DNA from: Bacillota bacterium
GTDB lineage: Bacteria; Bacillota; Clostridia; Christensenellales; Aristaeellaceae
NCBI GenBank assembly: GCA_023402355.1
Contig: JAEXCG010000124.1
Span: 1-43,615, forward strand
Direction: 5' to 3'
DNA length: 43,615 nucleotides
Positions within the stretch are counted from its first letter, which is position 1; each line of letters begins with the position of its first letter. Below the pieces are notes generated by a model. It saw only the letters and a list, made by a program, of their open reading frames with translations, ran no database searches and had not been told where the DNA came from. Shown piece by piece: positions 15,429 to 23,850 of the stretch. The translations under genes and the position numbers were made by a program.

Positions 15429-16793
15429 GTGGAAAACGACCTCGGGCGAGACGACGTCGGCCGGCTCGTCCGCTCCATCGCCGTGCCGAGCATGCTCGCG
15501 CAGTTCGTCAGCGTCCTGTACAGCATCGTGGACCGCATGTACATCGGGCATATCGCGGGCATCGGCGACCTCGCGCTCGCGGGGGTAGGCGTCTGCGGCC
15601 CGGTCGTCACGATGATCGGCTCCGTCGCTTCGCTCGTCGGCATCGGCGGTTCGCCGCTGATGAGCATCAAGATGGGCGAGGGCGACCGCCGCAGCGCGCA
15701 GGCCATTTTAGCGAACGCCTTTTTGATGCTCTGCGCGTTCTCCGTCCTGATCGTCGCGCTGATTTTTCCGCTGCGCAGGCCCATGCTGCTGCTCTTCGGT
15801 GCGAGCGAGGCCACGCTGCCCTATGCCGACGGATACTTCGCCGTCTATCTGACGGGTACGCTTTTCGCGCTGCTGGCGACCGGGCTCAATTCCTTCGTCG
15901 TCGCGCAGGGCTATGCCAAGACGGCGATGAAGTCCGTCGTGCTCGGCGCGGCGCTCAACATCGCGCTCGACCCCGTCTTCATCTTTCTTTTTCACATGGG
16001 CGTTCAGGGCGCGGCGCTGGCGACCGTGCTTTCGCAGCTCGCGAGCTGCGCATACGTCCTGCTCTTCCTCTTTGGCCGCCGCGTCGGCGTGCGCATCACG
16101 TTTTCCGGCTATTCGCTGCGGACGATTCTGCGCATCCTCGCGCTCGGCTTTACGCCCTTTTGCATCATCGCGGTCGACAACGTGATGATCATCGCCATGA
16201 ACACCGTGCTCCAGCGGTACGGCGGCCCGGCGCAGGGCGACCTGCTCGTCACCTGCGCGACCATCGTGCAGAGCTTCATGCTGGTCGTCACCATGCCGCT
16301 GGGCGGCATCAGCGGCGGCACGCAGGCGATCCTGGGCTTCAATTACGGCGCACGCCGCACGGAGCGCGTGCTCATGGCGCAGCGGCACATCTTCCTCTTC
16401 TGTGTCGCCTACACCGCCGTCATGTTCGTGCTGGCGCGCCTTGGCGGCCCGCTGTTCGTGCGCCTGTTTACGACCGATCCCGCGCTCAGCGAGCGAGCGC
16501 TCTGGGCCATCCGCGTGTGCACGCTGGCGCTGATTCCGCTGGGCGCGCAATATGAAATCATAGACGGCTTCACGGCCATCGGCCAGGTGCGCTATTCCCT
16601 GCCCCTTTCCTTCTGGCGCAAGGCGGTCTACTTCGTCGCCCTGTTCGCGCTGCCCGCGGCGTTCGGCGCGGAGGCCGCGTTTTACGCGGAGCCGATCTCC
16701 GACGTGCTGGGGCCGCTCGCCTCGATGGCCGTCTACGCGCTGGTCATGAAGAAGATTCTCCGGCGCCGCGAAATGACGCAGGACCCTTCCTGA
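15429..16793 (+). CDS. MATE family multidrug/toxin exporter
   Basis: This 454-residue protein has about twelve membrane helices in two related halves and belongs to the MATE (DinF/NorM-like) cation antiporter family. The N-terminal SIAVPSMLAQFVSVLYSIVD followed by YIGHI, and ALAGVGVCGPVV, are characteristic. An equivalent internal motif, PLGGISGGTQAILGFNYGA, lies near residue 295. The start is a GTG with GAGGGGG 9 bp upstream; this places the family N-terminus correctly and lies behind the strong promoter. An earlier ATG near 15350 overlaps the -10 element and is unlikely. The substrate cannot be inferred. It is divergent from the M20 peptidase gene. Confidence 0.92.
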   Translation: MENDLGRDDVGRLVRSIAVPSMLAQFVSVLYSIVDRMYIGHIAGIGDLALAGVGVCGPVVTMIGSVASLVGIGGSPLMSIKMGEGDRRSAQAILANAFLMLCAFSVLIVALIFPLRRPMLLLFGASEATLPYADGYFAVYLTGTLFALLATGLNSFVVAQGYAKTAMKSVVLGAALNIALDPVFIFLFHMGVQGAALATVLSQLASCAYVLLFLFGRRVGVRITFSGYSLRTILRILALGFTPFCIIAVDNVMIIAMNTVLQRYGGPAQGDLLVTCATIVQSFMLVVTMPLGGISGGTQAILGFNYGARRTERVLMAQRHIFLFCVAYTAVMFVLARLGGPLFVRLFTTDPALSERALWAIRVCTLALIPLGAQYEIIDGFTAIGQVRYSLPLSFWRKAVYFVALFALPAAFGAEAAFYAEPISDVLGPLASMAVYALVMKKILRRREMTQDPS

Positions 16794-16830
16794 CGCGCCG
16801 TTCAATGCGAAATCGTTTCAGGTTATACCC

Positions 16831-16856
16831 GGCAGGGCAGCGCCCTGCCCTTTTCT
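16831..16856 (+). terminator. terminator of the MATE gene
   Basis: GGCAGGGC (16831-16838) pairs with GCCCTGCC (16842-16849) around a 3-nt loop and is followed by CTTTTCTTT, 37 bp behind the MATE stop. Confidence 0.85.
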
Positions 16857-16861
16857 TTACC

Positions 16862-17614
16862 CTAATTCCGGCCATCGGGGAGAGTAGCGCGCATCGCACC
16901 TGCCGCCGCTCCCTCCTGTTTCCTCAAAAGGAAAAACGCGTACAGCAGGGAAACCGCGATCAAGATGGCGCTGTGGATCATCTGATTCGCCATGCCGCCC
17001 GGGACCGCAAAGGCGTTCGTAGCGTTTATCGCCGCGTGGGTCAGGATACAGGGCAGCAGCGAGCCGCTTTTCAAGAAGATCAGCGTAAACAGAAAGCCGA
17101 CCGCCGTCGCATAGCAGATTTGAAGCAGGGTGGAGAACCCCTCCGCGCCCGCAAGCAAGTTGAACAGATGCCCGATGCCAAACGTCAGGCTGGAAATCAC
17201 GATCGCCTGCTTCAACCCGTTCTTTGAAAGCGCCCGAAACAAGAGGCCTCGGAAGATGAGCTCCTCAAGAAAGCCGACAGAGCACATGCTGATCACGTAG
17301 AGCGCGGTTTCAAGCGCGCCAAGCCGGACCGTCACGCCGTTCCAGAGGTTCGAGGTCGCCAGCACGAGCAGCGGCAGGTAGAAAAGAACCGTCTTCCCCT
17401 TCGCCCCGCTTCCCCGTCCCAAGCCGTAATACGCCTGATGACCGCCGCGCCGTATCTGCATATATAGGACGGCGGACAAGAGCAGGCTCGCGGGCGCCGT
17501 GACGCATTTGGTCACGCCGAGGCTTTCAGACGCCGCGTCCGCCAGCATCATGATCAGGACGTACGCGGCAATCCACGCTATCGCTGTGCTCTGTTCATTC
17601 CTCTGATGCTTCAT
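16862..17614 (-). CDS. CPBP family intramembrane glutamic protease
   Basis: This 250-residue protein has about seven or eight hydrophobic segments. It carries the three CPBP (Abi, Rce1-like) active-site motifs: GFLEELIFRGLLFRAL (the EExxxR motif) near residue 117, SLTFGIGHLFN (FxxxH), and LTHAAINATNAF (HxxxN). Family members cleave within membranes and are linked to bacteriocin immunity or to maturation of small peptides. Its start overlaps the end of the TetR gene by 20 bp, so both are made from one transcript and the regulator probably controls the protease. No bacteriocin precursor was recognised nearby. Confidence 0.9.
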   Translation of the reverse strand: MKHQRNEQSTAIAWIAAYVLIMMLADAASESLGVTKCVTAPASLLLSAVLYMQIRRGGHQAYYGLGRGSGAKGKTVLFYLPLLVLATSNLWNGVTVRLGALETALYVISMCSVGFLEELIFRGLLFRALSKNGLKQAIVISSLTFGIGHLFNLLAGAEGFSTLLQICYATAVGFLFTLIFLKSGSLLPCILTHAAINATNAFAVPGGMANQMIHSAILIAVSLLYAFFLLRKQEGAAAGAMRATLPDGRN

Positions 17615-18194
17615 GTAAAACGCCCTCCTCGCCCATCGAAAGAATCATTCCCCGCATGGCGCTGCGGAGCAGGCAGGTCGTCTGCCCTTCGTCGTACTCC
17701 ATCGCATTGCTCGCCAGCATGCTGGCCATTCCGTGCGCAAGCAGGAACACGACGGTAAAAATCTGCCCCGCCCGCTGCCCGTCGACCCCTATGTCGCGCG
17801 AGAGCGCCCGCATCACCGGTTCCAGCGCCGGATCGCCCGTCAGGTCGGATAGCTTTTGTTCGGAGAACCGGTTGGATTGAAACAAAAAGCGAAAGAGGTT
17901 GGGTTCAAGGGCTCCAAAGCGGATGTACGAAAGCCCGATTTCCAGCATGGACGCGGCGCACCCCTCGCGGCCTTGCAAAATGTACGCCGTATGAAAGGCG
18001 TCCGCCTTTTCGTAAACGGCGCTTTTGAGGTCCTCGATCGTCGCGAAGTGGTAGAGCACCGGCTGCGTCGAGCAGCCCAGTTTTTTTGCCACAGCCCGCG
18101 CGCTGATCCGCTCCGCCCCTTCGTCTCTGGCGATTTCAAAGGCCGCGTCCACGATCCTTTCCCGGCTCACTTTTTGCTTCGGCGCCACGTCCAT
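17595..18194 (-). CDS. TetR family transcriptional regulator
   Basis: This 199-residue protein has an N-terminal TetR DNA-binding domain: RIVDAAFEIARDEGAERISA and the recognition helix LGCSTQPVLYHFATIEDLK at about residues 39-57. The C-terminal ligand or dimer domain is helical and resembles the TetR WHG-type group. Two Met codons are possible. The one at 18194 has AAAGGA directly upstream, whereas the one at 18212 lies at the predicted transcript start without a ribosome binding site, so 18194 is chosen. It is the first gene of a two-gene operon with the CPBP protease. A palindrome over its own -10 element suggests autorepression. Confidence 0.88.
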   Translation of the reverse strand: MDVAPKQKVSRERIVDAAFEIARDEGAERISARAVAKKLGCSTQPVLYHFATIEDLKSAVYEKADAFHTAYILQGREGCAASMLEIGLSYIRFGALEPNLFRFLFQSNRFSEQKLSDLTGDPALEPVMRALSRDIGVDGQRAGQIFTVVFLLAHGMASMLASNAMEYDEGQTTCLLRSAMRGMILSMGEEGVLHEASEE

Positions 18195-18208
18195 CGTCCT
18201 TTCGCAAT

Positions 18209-18240
18209 TCATAACGCATATTATATAACACGAGTTATGA
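18209..18240. promoter_or_regulatory. palindromic operator candidate of the TetR regulator
   Basis: TCATAAC (18209-18215) and GTTATGA (18234-18240) are perfect inverted arms around an AT-rich centre, itself partly palindromic (TTATATAA). The site covers the TetR promoter -10 and the expected transcript start, which fits autorepression. Confidence 0.65.
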
Positions 18241-18249
18241 TACTGCGAA
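18220..18249 (-). promoter_or_regulatory. promoter of the tetR-CPBP operon
   Basis: On the minus strand a TATAAT (18220-18225) is preceded at 18 bp by TTCGCA (18244-18249). The -10 is perfect and the -35 weak. It lies inside the operator candidate. Confidence 0.6.
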
Positions 18250-18300
18250 CTCGGCGCTTTGTCAACCGCTTTCAAAAAACGAGGCCCGAATACCAAAAGA

Positions 18301-18331
18301 GCCGGTGACCTGCGGGCGCAGTGTCACCGGC
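18301..18331 (-). terminator. hairpin behind the aldo/keto reductase gene
   Basis: GCCGGTGAC (18301-18309) and GTCACCGGC (18323-18331) are perfect arms with a 13-nt loop. On the minus strand TCTTTTGG follows, a weak T-run. It probably ends the sugar-transport operon. Confidence 0.6.
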
Positions 18332-18364
18332 GGCAAAATCCTGCTTGGCAAAGAAAATTTCAGC

Positions 18365-19282
18365 TTACGGCAGCGGGTTGCCTGCGGCCAGATAAAGCCT
18401 GTACCACTCCTGGCGGGTGAGCTCCACGTCGAACGCCTTGCAGATGTCCGCAAGCCGCTTTTCGTTCATCGTGCCCACGATGGTCTGGATGTGTGCGGGG
18501 TGGCGCATGATCCAGGCGACGGCGACCGCGCTGTCCGTCACGCCCTTTTCGGCGGCGATCTTCGCGATCTCCTCGTTGAGGGCCTTGTACTTTTCGCAGC
18601 CGAGGAACACGCCCTCGAACATGCCGTACTGGAAGGGCGACCAGGCCTGAATGGTAACGTCGTTCAGCCGGCAGTAGTCGAGCACGCCGCCGTCGCGCAC
18701 GACCGCGTGGTCGGAGTGGATGTTGACGTTGACGCCCGCGTCCACCATGCCGGTGTGCGCCATGCCGAACTGAAGCTGGTTGATGACGATCTTCTGGGGC
18801 ATGTACTTTTGCAAAAGCGCCATCTGGGCCGCGTTCTCGTTGCTGACGCCAAAATAGCGTACCTTGCCCGTGCGCTCCAGCTCGCCGAACGCCTCCGCGA
18901 CCTCCTCCGGCTCCATCAGCGCGTCCGGGCGGTGCAGCAGCAGAATGTCGATGGAATCGAGCTCGAGCCGCGAGAGGATGCCGTCCACCGCCTCCAGGAT
19001 GTGCTCCTTGGACGCGTCGTAGTATCCCTTGCAGATGCCGCACTTGCTCTGCACGAGCATTCTGTCGCGAAGGCCGGGGTTGCGCTTTAGCACCTTCGCG
19101 AACAGCCGCTCGCTCTCGCCGCCGCCGTAGATGTCCGCGTGGTCGAACAGGTCGATGCCCTGCTCCACCGCCAGGTTTACGATCCGCTCCGCCTTTTCCA
19201 CCTCGAGGCCCGCCATGCGCATGCAGCCGAAGGCGATCGGCGCGGAGCGCAGGACGGTGCTGCCCAGTGCAATTTTCTTCAT
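18365..19282 (-). CDS. aldo/keto reductase
   Basis: This is a 305-residue TIM-barrel NAD(P)H oxidoreductase. The catalytic tetrad of the AKR family is visible as D47 and Y52 in FDHADIYGGGESE, K80 in LVQSKCGI and H117 in LLLHRPDAL. NADP-binding motifs follow (KVRYFGVSN, QLQFGMAH, and the late TIVGTMNEKRL). It resembles the YdhF-type branch. The ATG at 19282 has AAGGAGG upstream; the open frame extends 5' through the permease gene but is only an overlap. It is the last gene of the transporter operon, 32 bp behind the permease, so it probably reduces or oxidises the imported sugar or a derivative. The substrate is not predictable. Confidence 0.9.
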   Translation of the reverse strand: MKKIALGSTVLRSAPIAFGCMRMAGLEVEKAERIVNLAVEQGIDLFDHADIYGGGESERLFAKVLKRNPGLRDRMLVQSKCGICKGYYDASKEHILEAVDGILSRLELDSIDILLLHRPDALMEPEEVAEAFGELERTGKVRYFGVSNENAAQMALLQKYMPQKIVINQLQFGMAHTGMVDAGVNVNIHSDHAVVRDGGVLDYCRLNDVTIQAWSPFQYGMFEGVFLGCEKYKALNEEIAKIAAEKGVTDSAVAVAWIMRHPAHIQTIVGTMNEKRLADICKAFDVELTRQEWYRLYLAAGNPLP

Positions 19283-19314
19283 GTCTTTTCCTCCTTGTGA
19301 TGTTCCGGCTTGGG

Positions 19315-20199
19315 TCAGCTCTTCACCGCGCCCGCGGTGAGGCCGTTGATGATGTGTTTCTGACAGGCACAGTATACAACGAGCACGGGGATCAGCGCAA
19401 GCAGATACGCCGTAAACGCCATCGTATAGTTGAAAGAATATTCCGTCTTGAAGTTGTACTGGAACAGCGGCAGCGTCCACAGCTCGCGGGACTTGTTCAG
19501 GATGAACAGCGGCAGCATGAAGTCGTTCCAATACCAAAGGATGTCCATGATGACCAGCGTGGAGATCATCGGGCGGATGAGGTGAATCACGATGCGGAAG
19601 TACGTCTGCATGACGCTGCACCCGTCGATCTGCGCGGCCTCCTCGATTTCGATGGGCAGCGCGCGGATGTAGTTGACGAACAGGAACACGCCGCGCGTCA
19701 GGCTGAACGTGATGTAGAGCAGGATGAGGCCCCACTGGTTCATCATGTTCAGCGCGCTCATCTGCTTGACAATCGGCAGCAGCACGACCTGCGAGGGAAT
19801 GAACAGCCCCAGCAGGATATAGGTGTAAAGGAACTTGTAGTAGCGCCTTTGCAGGTTTCGGGCCAGCGCGTAGCTCACCAGCGGCACGAACACCGCCACC
19901 ACCGCCATGGAGACGACCGACACGAACAGGCTGTTGAAGACGTACAGGAAGTAGTTCTGGCTTCCGAGCAGCTCGCGGATGTTGTTCAGCGTGAAGGCGT
20001 GCGGCAGCGCGAAGAAATTCTGCCCCGCCTCCTCCAGCGTCTTGAACGAGTTGATGACGACCAGGTACATCGGGAAGAGGATGAGGACGATGCCCGCCGC
20101 CAGCACAATGTTGCGCAGGCTGTGCCAGACGAACGTCTCTCCCCTGCTGTGCACCATGCCCGCGCCCGGCTTTCGAGTGGTTCTTGCCGCCTGTGTCAT
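19315..20199 (-). CDS. CUT1 sugar ABC transporter permease (MalG-like)
   Basis: This 294-residue protein has six predicted membrane helices and the cytoplasmic EAA loop EEAAQIDGCSVMQTYFRIVI near residue 190, which docks the ATPase. The C-terminal end, HIINGLTAGAVKS, is typical of MalG-type subunits. Its start overlaps the MalF-like stop by 4 bp (ATGA). No ATPase gene accompanies the pair in this window; Firmicutes CUT1 systems commonly share one MsmX-like ATPase encoded elsewhere, which is inferred here. Confidence 0.93.
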   Translation of the reverse strand: MTQAARTTRKPGAGMVHSRGETFVWHSLRNIVLAAGIVLILFPMYLVVINSFKTLEEAGQNFFALPHAFTLNNIRELLGSQNYFLYVFNSLFVSVVSMAVVAVFVPLVSYALARNLQRRYYKFLYTYILLGLFIPSQVVLLPIVKQMSALNMMNQWGLILLYITFSLTRGVFLFVNYIRALPIEIEEAAQIDGCSVMQTYFRIVIHLIRPMISTLVIMDILWYWNDFMLPLFILNKSRELWTLPLFQYNFKTEYSFNYTMAFTAYLLALIPVLVVYCACQKHIINGLTAGAVKS

Positions 20200-21083
20200 G
20201 CCTTGTTCACCCCGCTTCTGGAGGATGCGTAGATCTGCACCGCGGAAAGCGCCGCGATGACGAGGAAGAGCAGCACCGCTTCGGTGTTCGCGATGCAGAA
20301 GTTGGGCGTGTCGCCAAACGCGTCCTGGTAGATCTTGATGCCGATGAGCATCGTCGATCTCGCCGGGCCGCCCTTGGTGAGCGCGAACGCGTAGTCAAAC
20401 GCGGTAATGCCGGATTTGAGCGCCAGAATGGCGTTGACCGTGATGGTCGGCACCAGATGCGGAAGGGTGATGAACCGGAACTGTTCAAACAGCGACGCCC
20501 CGTCGATGACCGCCGATTCGTACAGCTCGTCCGGTATCGACTGCATGCCCGCCAGGAAGATGACCGTCGGCATGGCGAGCGCCTGCCAGAGGTTCACGAA
20601 GAGCACCGCGTACAGCGCCAGAGTCCTGTCGCCCAGCGGCGACTTGAAGCCCTCGCCCATGCCGAGCAGGTTCATCACCGTGGGCAGCGCGCGGTAAAAC
20701 ACCTGATCCCAGATCAGCGCGACCGCAACCGAGCTGATCATCGCCGGGAAGAAGTAGACGGACTTGAAAAACGTCTTGCAGCGCTTCACGGAGTTCAGCG
20801 CCACCGCGAGCAGCACGCCCAGGACGATCGTGCCCACGACCATGACGAGCGCGTAGCGGATCGTGATGAACGTGGAATCGTAGAACCGCTTGTTGCCGAG
20901 CACGCGCAGATAATTGGTGAAGCCCACGAAATCGTAATTTCTGGCAAGGCCGTCCCAGTTCGTCATGCTGTAATAGAAGCCCATGATTACGCTGTAAATG
21001 TAGAAGAAGGTATACAGGGCCAAGGCCGGCACCGTAATCATGAAAAAGGAAAATCTGTCGGAATTGATTTTTTTCGCCTGCAT
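20196..21083 (-). CDS. CUT1 sugar ABC transporter permease (MalF-like)
   Basis: This 295-residue protein has six membrane helices. NWDGLARNYDFVGFTNYLRV after the first helix and the EAA loop LYESAVIDGASLFEQFRFIT near residue 195 identify a MalF-type CUT1 permease. The start at 21083 is chosen because AGAGGTGG precedes it at ideal spacing; a GTG at 21092 is possible but overlaps that ribosome binding site. It is co-transcribed behind SBP1 across a 94-bp gap that holds a stem-loop. Confidence 0.92.
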   Translation of the reverse strand: MQAKKINSDRFSFFMITVPALALYTFFYIYSVIMGFYYSMTNWDGLARNYDFVGFTNYLRVLGNKRFYDSTFITIRYALVMVVGTIVLGVLLAVALNSVKRCKTFFKSVYFFPAMISSVAVALIWDQVFYRALPTVMNLLGMGEGFKSPLGDRTLALYAVLFVNLWQALAMPTVIFLAGMQSIPDELYESAVIDGASLFEQFRFITLPHLVPTITVNAILALKSGITAFDYAFALTKGGPARSTMLIGIKIYQDAFGDTPNFCIANTEAVLLFLVIAALSAVQIYASSRSGVNKA

Positions 21084-21121
21084 CTGCTCCACCTCTTAAC
21101 GCTGTGTTGCCCTTCGGGAAA

Positions 21122-21151
21122 GGGGCGGCACAGGCTTCCCCATGCCGCCCC
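21122..21151. other. intercistronic stem-loop between SBP1 and MalF-like genes
   Basis: GGGGCGGCA (21122-21130) and TGCCGCCCC (21143-21151) are perfect arms. No T-run follows on the minus strand. The position after the binding-protein gene fits a hairpin that protects its mRNA or partly stops transcription, giving more binding protein than permease. Confidence 0.6.
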
Positions 21152-21177
21152 CAAATCGATATGGAAAGCAGATTCGC

Positions 21178-22407
21178 TTACAGGACGGCAGCCTCGATCG
21201 CTTCGTCCAGTCCGGCGATGTAGGCGTCCAGATCGCCGTCGAGCAGCAGGCCCTGCACGACCTGATAGAGCTCGGTCGTCACCTGCGTGGTCACCTTGGA
21301 GCCGAACCAGTCGCAGACCACGCCGGTCGCCGCCTTGTCGATGACGGGCGAGACGCGCGGGTCGGAGTAGGTCGTGCCCAGCAGGCAGGAGGGCGCGCCG
21401 TCGATGTCGGACCAGAGCTGCGCGTTCTCCGGGCGGGAGATGAACTCCAGGAACTTAAGTCCGACTTCCTTCTGCTCGTCGGTCGCCTCCGCGCTGATGC
21501 ACAGCGCGGCGTCGATGCCGGTCAGCAGCGGGCTCTCGTCGTACACGTCGCCCGGGATCGGGAAGGCGCACAGGTTGAGGTCGGGGTTGGCGATCAGCAG
21601 CGTGCCGCGCGCATAGGAGCCGGTCACGCACATCGCGGACTTGCCGTTCGCGAAGTTCTCCCACATCGCGGTGTCGGAGGTGCCCAGCGGGTCGGGCAGC
21701 GCGTACTCGCGCAGCTTGATCATGCGCTCGCCGATCTTGCGGAAGGGCTCCGCGTTTTCGGCGATCTTCGCCTCGCCGTTCACGACCTTGACGATGTAAT
21801 CGACGACTTCGGGATAGGTCGCCTGCGACAGCGCCTGGAAGCAGTGGCCGACGCGGCCCGGGTCCTTGTCGCCAAAGGCGAAGGGCGTGATGCCCGCGGC
21901 GACCAGCTTGTCGCAGACGGCCATCAGCTCATCCCAGGTCGTGGGCAGCTCGGTGATTCCGACCTGCTCGAAGATGTCGCCGTTATAGAAGATCGCCATG
22001 TAGTTCTGGCTCAGCGGCAGCGCGTAGGTCTTGCCGTCGGTGTTTGCGCCCAGGGCCAGCATGCCGGGGTTGACGCGGGAGATGAACTCCTGGCCTTCCA
22101 GGCACTCGATGTAGCCGTTCGCGATCTTCTGCTTGAACTGCGTCTGCGTCGGGTAGTCGGAGAAGATCGGCGGGATGTCGCCGGTGGAGATGCGCTGCAT
22201 CAGCACGGTGCCCGCGTCGGGAATGGTGTTGAGCTCGATCTGGATGTCCGGGTATTCCGCATGGAACTTTTCGAGGACCTGCGCGTACGCGCGCTGGGGG
22301 CCTTCTTCCATCTTCTGCTGGAAGAACTCGACCTTCGTCTCCGCCAGGGCCATCGCAGCCGTCAGCGTCAGGACGAGGGCCATCAGAATCGCAAGGGTCT
22401 TTTTCAT
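21178..22407 (-). CDS. sugar ABC transporter substrate-binding protein 1
   Basis: This 409-residue extracytoplasmic binding protein is of the CUT1 (MalE-like) fold. A Sec signal peptide (KKTLAILMALVLTLTAAMALA) ends at about residue 23. There is no Cys at the cleavage site, so it is not a typical lipoprotein. Family features include YALPLSQNYMAIFYNGDIFE, PTTWDELMAVCDKLVAAGIT, FANGKSAMCVTGSYA and the late EFISRPENAQLW. It is clearly paralogous to SBP2 at 25458-26711 (shared EFFQQ/EFYQQ start, G-D-IPPIF versus GDVPDIF, YALPLSQN versus YALPINRN). The start has GGAGGA upstream. It is the first gene of the operon that continues with both permeases and the reductase, and is preceded by the regulatory site at 22514-22550. 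The ligand is unknown. Confidence 0.93.
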   Translation of the reverse strand: MKKTLAILMALVLTLTAAMALAETKVEFFQQKMEEGPQRAYAQVLEKFHAEYPDIQIELNTIPDAGTVLMQRISTGDIPPIFSDYPTQTQFKQKIANGYIECLEGQEFISRVNPGMLALGANTDGKTYALPLSQNYMAIFYNGDIFEQVGITELPTTWDELMAVCDKLVAAGITPFAFGDKDPGRVGHCFQALSQATYPEVVDYIVKVVNGEAKIAENAEPFRKIGERMIKLREYALPDPLGTSDTAMWENFANGKSAMCVTGSYARGTLLIANPDLNLCAFPIPGDVYDESPLLTGIDAALCISAEATDEQKEVGLKFLEFISRPENAQLWSDIDGAPSCLLGTTYSDPRVSPVIDKAATGVVCDWFGSKVTTQVTTELYQVVQGLLLDGDLDAYIAGLDEAIEAAVL

Positions 22408-22476
22408 CTGGGTATCCTCCTGCCTTGTTGATTGTACCGCATCCGCGGCCGGACGTATCGTCCGTTTGCTTCCCTT

Positions 22477-22505
22477 ATTGTACAGCGCAGCGCCGTGCAA
22501 TCCAT
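22477..22505 (-). promoter_or_regulatory. activator-type promoter of the SBP1 operon
   Basis: On the minus strand TACAAT (22477-22482) is a good -10, but the -35 at 17 bp (22500-22505, ATGGAT) is poor. This is expected for a promoter that needs an activator; the 37-bp site starts 32 bp upstream of the -10 edge. Confidence 0.6.
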
Positions 22506-22513
22506 GTAGCTAA

Positions 22514-22550
22514 CATGACATTTCCAATACGCAGTTTATGACATCGTGCC
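22514..22550. promoter_or_regulatory. 37-bp direct-repeat operator, copy A
   Basis: ATGACA occurs at 22515-22520 and again at 22538-22543, 23 bp apart (about two helical turns), as expected for an AraC-type regulator. The whole 37 bp agrees at 27 positions with copy B at 26769-26805, including the 10-bp block GTTTATGACA and the final TGCC. Both copies lie 32 bp upstream of a minus-strand -10. Confidence 0.7.
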
Positions 22551-22556
22551 TAAAAA

Positions 22557-23831
22557 TCAGACCGTCTTTGCCGTCATCAGGTCCAGAATCAGTTGATCCG
22601 CCATCGCCATGCCCTCGCGGCCGAGGCTACCCAGGTTGTCGATCGTCTTTTCCACGTCCCGGTCGACGATGCCGTCGATGGACGGGGCGTGGACGTTGTT
22701 CATCGCCAGCACCGCGCACTGCACCGCCGCGCTCACCGCCGTCGCCACCTTCACCGCGCAGCCGCTCTTCGCGCCGTCGCAAACCATGCCCGTGATGTTG
22801 GCGACCATGTTTTTGATCGTGTACTGCACCTGCTTTTCGTTCCCGCCCAGGAGGTACAGGATGCCGCACGATGCGCCGACCGCCGCGGCGATGCCGCACC
22901 CGCACAGGGCGCTCAGCCGCCCGATGCCCTGCTTGATGTGCACCGTCACCAAATCCGAAAGCGCGATCGCGCGCAGCAGCTTTTCTTCGCTGCTGTGCAG
23001 CTTGTCGGCAAACACCGCCACCGGCAGCGTGCAGACGAGGCCCTGGTTACCGCTGCCCGCAACGCTCATCACCGGCACCGGCGCGCCCGCCATGCGCGCG
23101 TCGCAGGCGGCCGCCGTCGTCGCCACCGCGCAGGTGCCCATGTCGGTGCCCAGCACATTGGTATGTACGCCGGTCTGCGCGATATTATGCCCGACCGACA
23201 TGCCGTACCCGCCCTTGAGCCCGACCTGCGCGGCGTTGAGGTTCATCTCAACGCCCTCCTTCAAGAAGGCGAGCTCCTCCACGGGCGCGTCCTGGCAATA
23301 GCGCCAGATGCCGCCGACCGTCATCTCCGGCTCGTCCGCGGCCGCGCTCGCGCCGCCCGCAAGCGCCTCGTGGCGAAGCGCCCGGCCATCCCGGACGACG
23401 TCCGTCACGTTCGTGTGCGTGCGCTGAATGACGGCCGACGCGCTGTGGCCGTTTCCCTTAACGCGGACCTCCACGTACACGCTCTCGCAGCCGCTCTTCT
23501 GGCTCACCCGAATTTTGCCCGAGGCGATCATCCGCTTTCCGGCCTCCACGTGCTCCTTTTGTACCGTGCGCAGCACCTCAAGCCCGGCCTCGGCGTCCCC
23601 GCCCAGCGCGCCCAACGCCGCCGCGATGGGGATGCCCGCCATGTCGCTGCCGGGAATGCCGACGCTCATCGCGTTTTTGAGGATGTTCCGGCTGGCCAGC
23701 ACCTCGATTTCCTCCACCGGCTCGGCCAGCGCGCGCGCCGCGCAGGCCGCCGCGTAGGCGACCGCGATCGGCTCCGTGCAGCCCAGCGCCGGAACCACCT
23801 CTTTTTTCAAAATTGCCGCATAATCCGTCAT
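22557..23831 (-). CDS. L-cysteine desulfidase-like (UPF0597/CyuA) protein
   Basis: This 424-residue protein belongs to the UPF0597 family, which includes [4Fe-4S] L-cysteine desulfidases that release pyruvate, ammonia and sulfide, and is related to L-serine dehydratase alpha chains. The candidate cluster cysteines are in PALGCTEPIA (C18), CGCGIAAAVGASCG and CDGAKSGCAVK. NAMSVGIPGSDMAGIPIAAALGAL, cut here for length (start NAMSVGIPGS), and SVAGSGNQGL are family segments. The start has AGGAGGAAG upstream. It lies 19 bp behind the response-regulator gene, so it is in the SBP2-regulator operon. That genetic setting is unusual for a cysteine-degrading enzyme, and the substrate may differ. Confidence 0.85.
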   Translation of the reverse strand: MTDYAAILKKEVVPALGCTEPIAVAYAAACAARALAEPVEEIEVLASRNILKNAMSVGIPGSDMAGIPIAAALGALGGDAEAGLEVLRTVQKEHVEAGKRMIASGKIRVSQKSGCESVYVEVRVKGNGHSASAVIQRTHTNVTDVVRDGRALRHEALAGGASAAADEPEMTVGGIWRYCQDAPVEELAFLKEGVEMNLNAAQVGLKGGYGMSVGHNIAQTGVHTNVLGTDMGTCAVATTAAACDARMAGAPVPVMSVAGSGNQGLVCTLPVAVFADKLHSSEEKLLRAIALSDLVTVHIKQGIGRLSALCGCGIAAAVGASCGILYLLGGNEKQVQYTIKNMVANITGMVCDGAKSGCAVKVATAVSAAVQCAVLAMNNVHAPSIDGIVDRDVEKTIDNLGSLGREGMAMADQLILDLMTAKTV

Positions 23832-23850
23832 GTATTCTTCCTCCTATCGA

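Noticed and set aside
19267..22431. Three long plus-strand open frames opposite the sugar permeases and SBP1
   Set aside because: They are rich in Arg/Asp/His/Val repeats typical of antisense translation of membrane proteins and overlap clear family genes.
22503..22517. CATGT-N5-ACATG inverted repeat in front of SBP1
   Set aside because: It is not repeated at the SBP2 promoter, whereas the overlapping ATGAC direct repeat is, so it is probably incidental.
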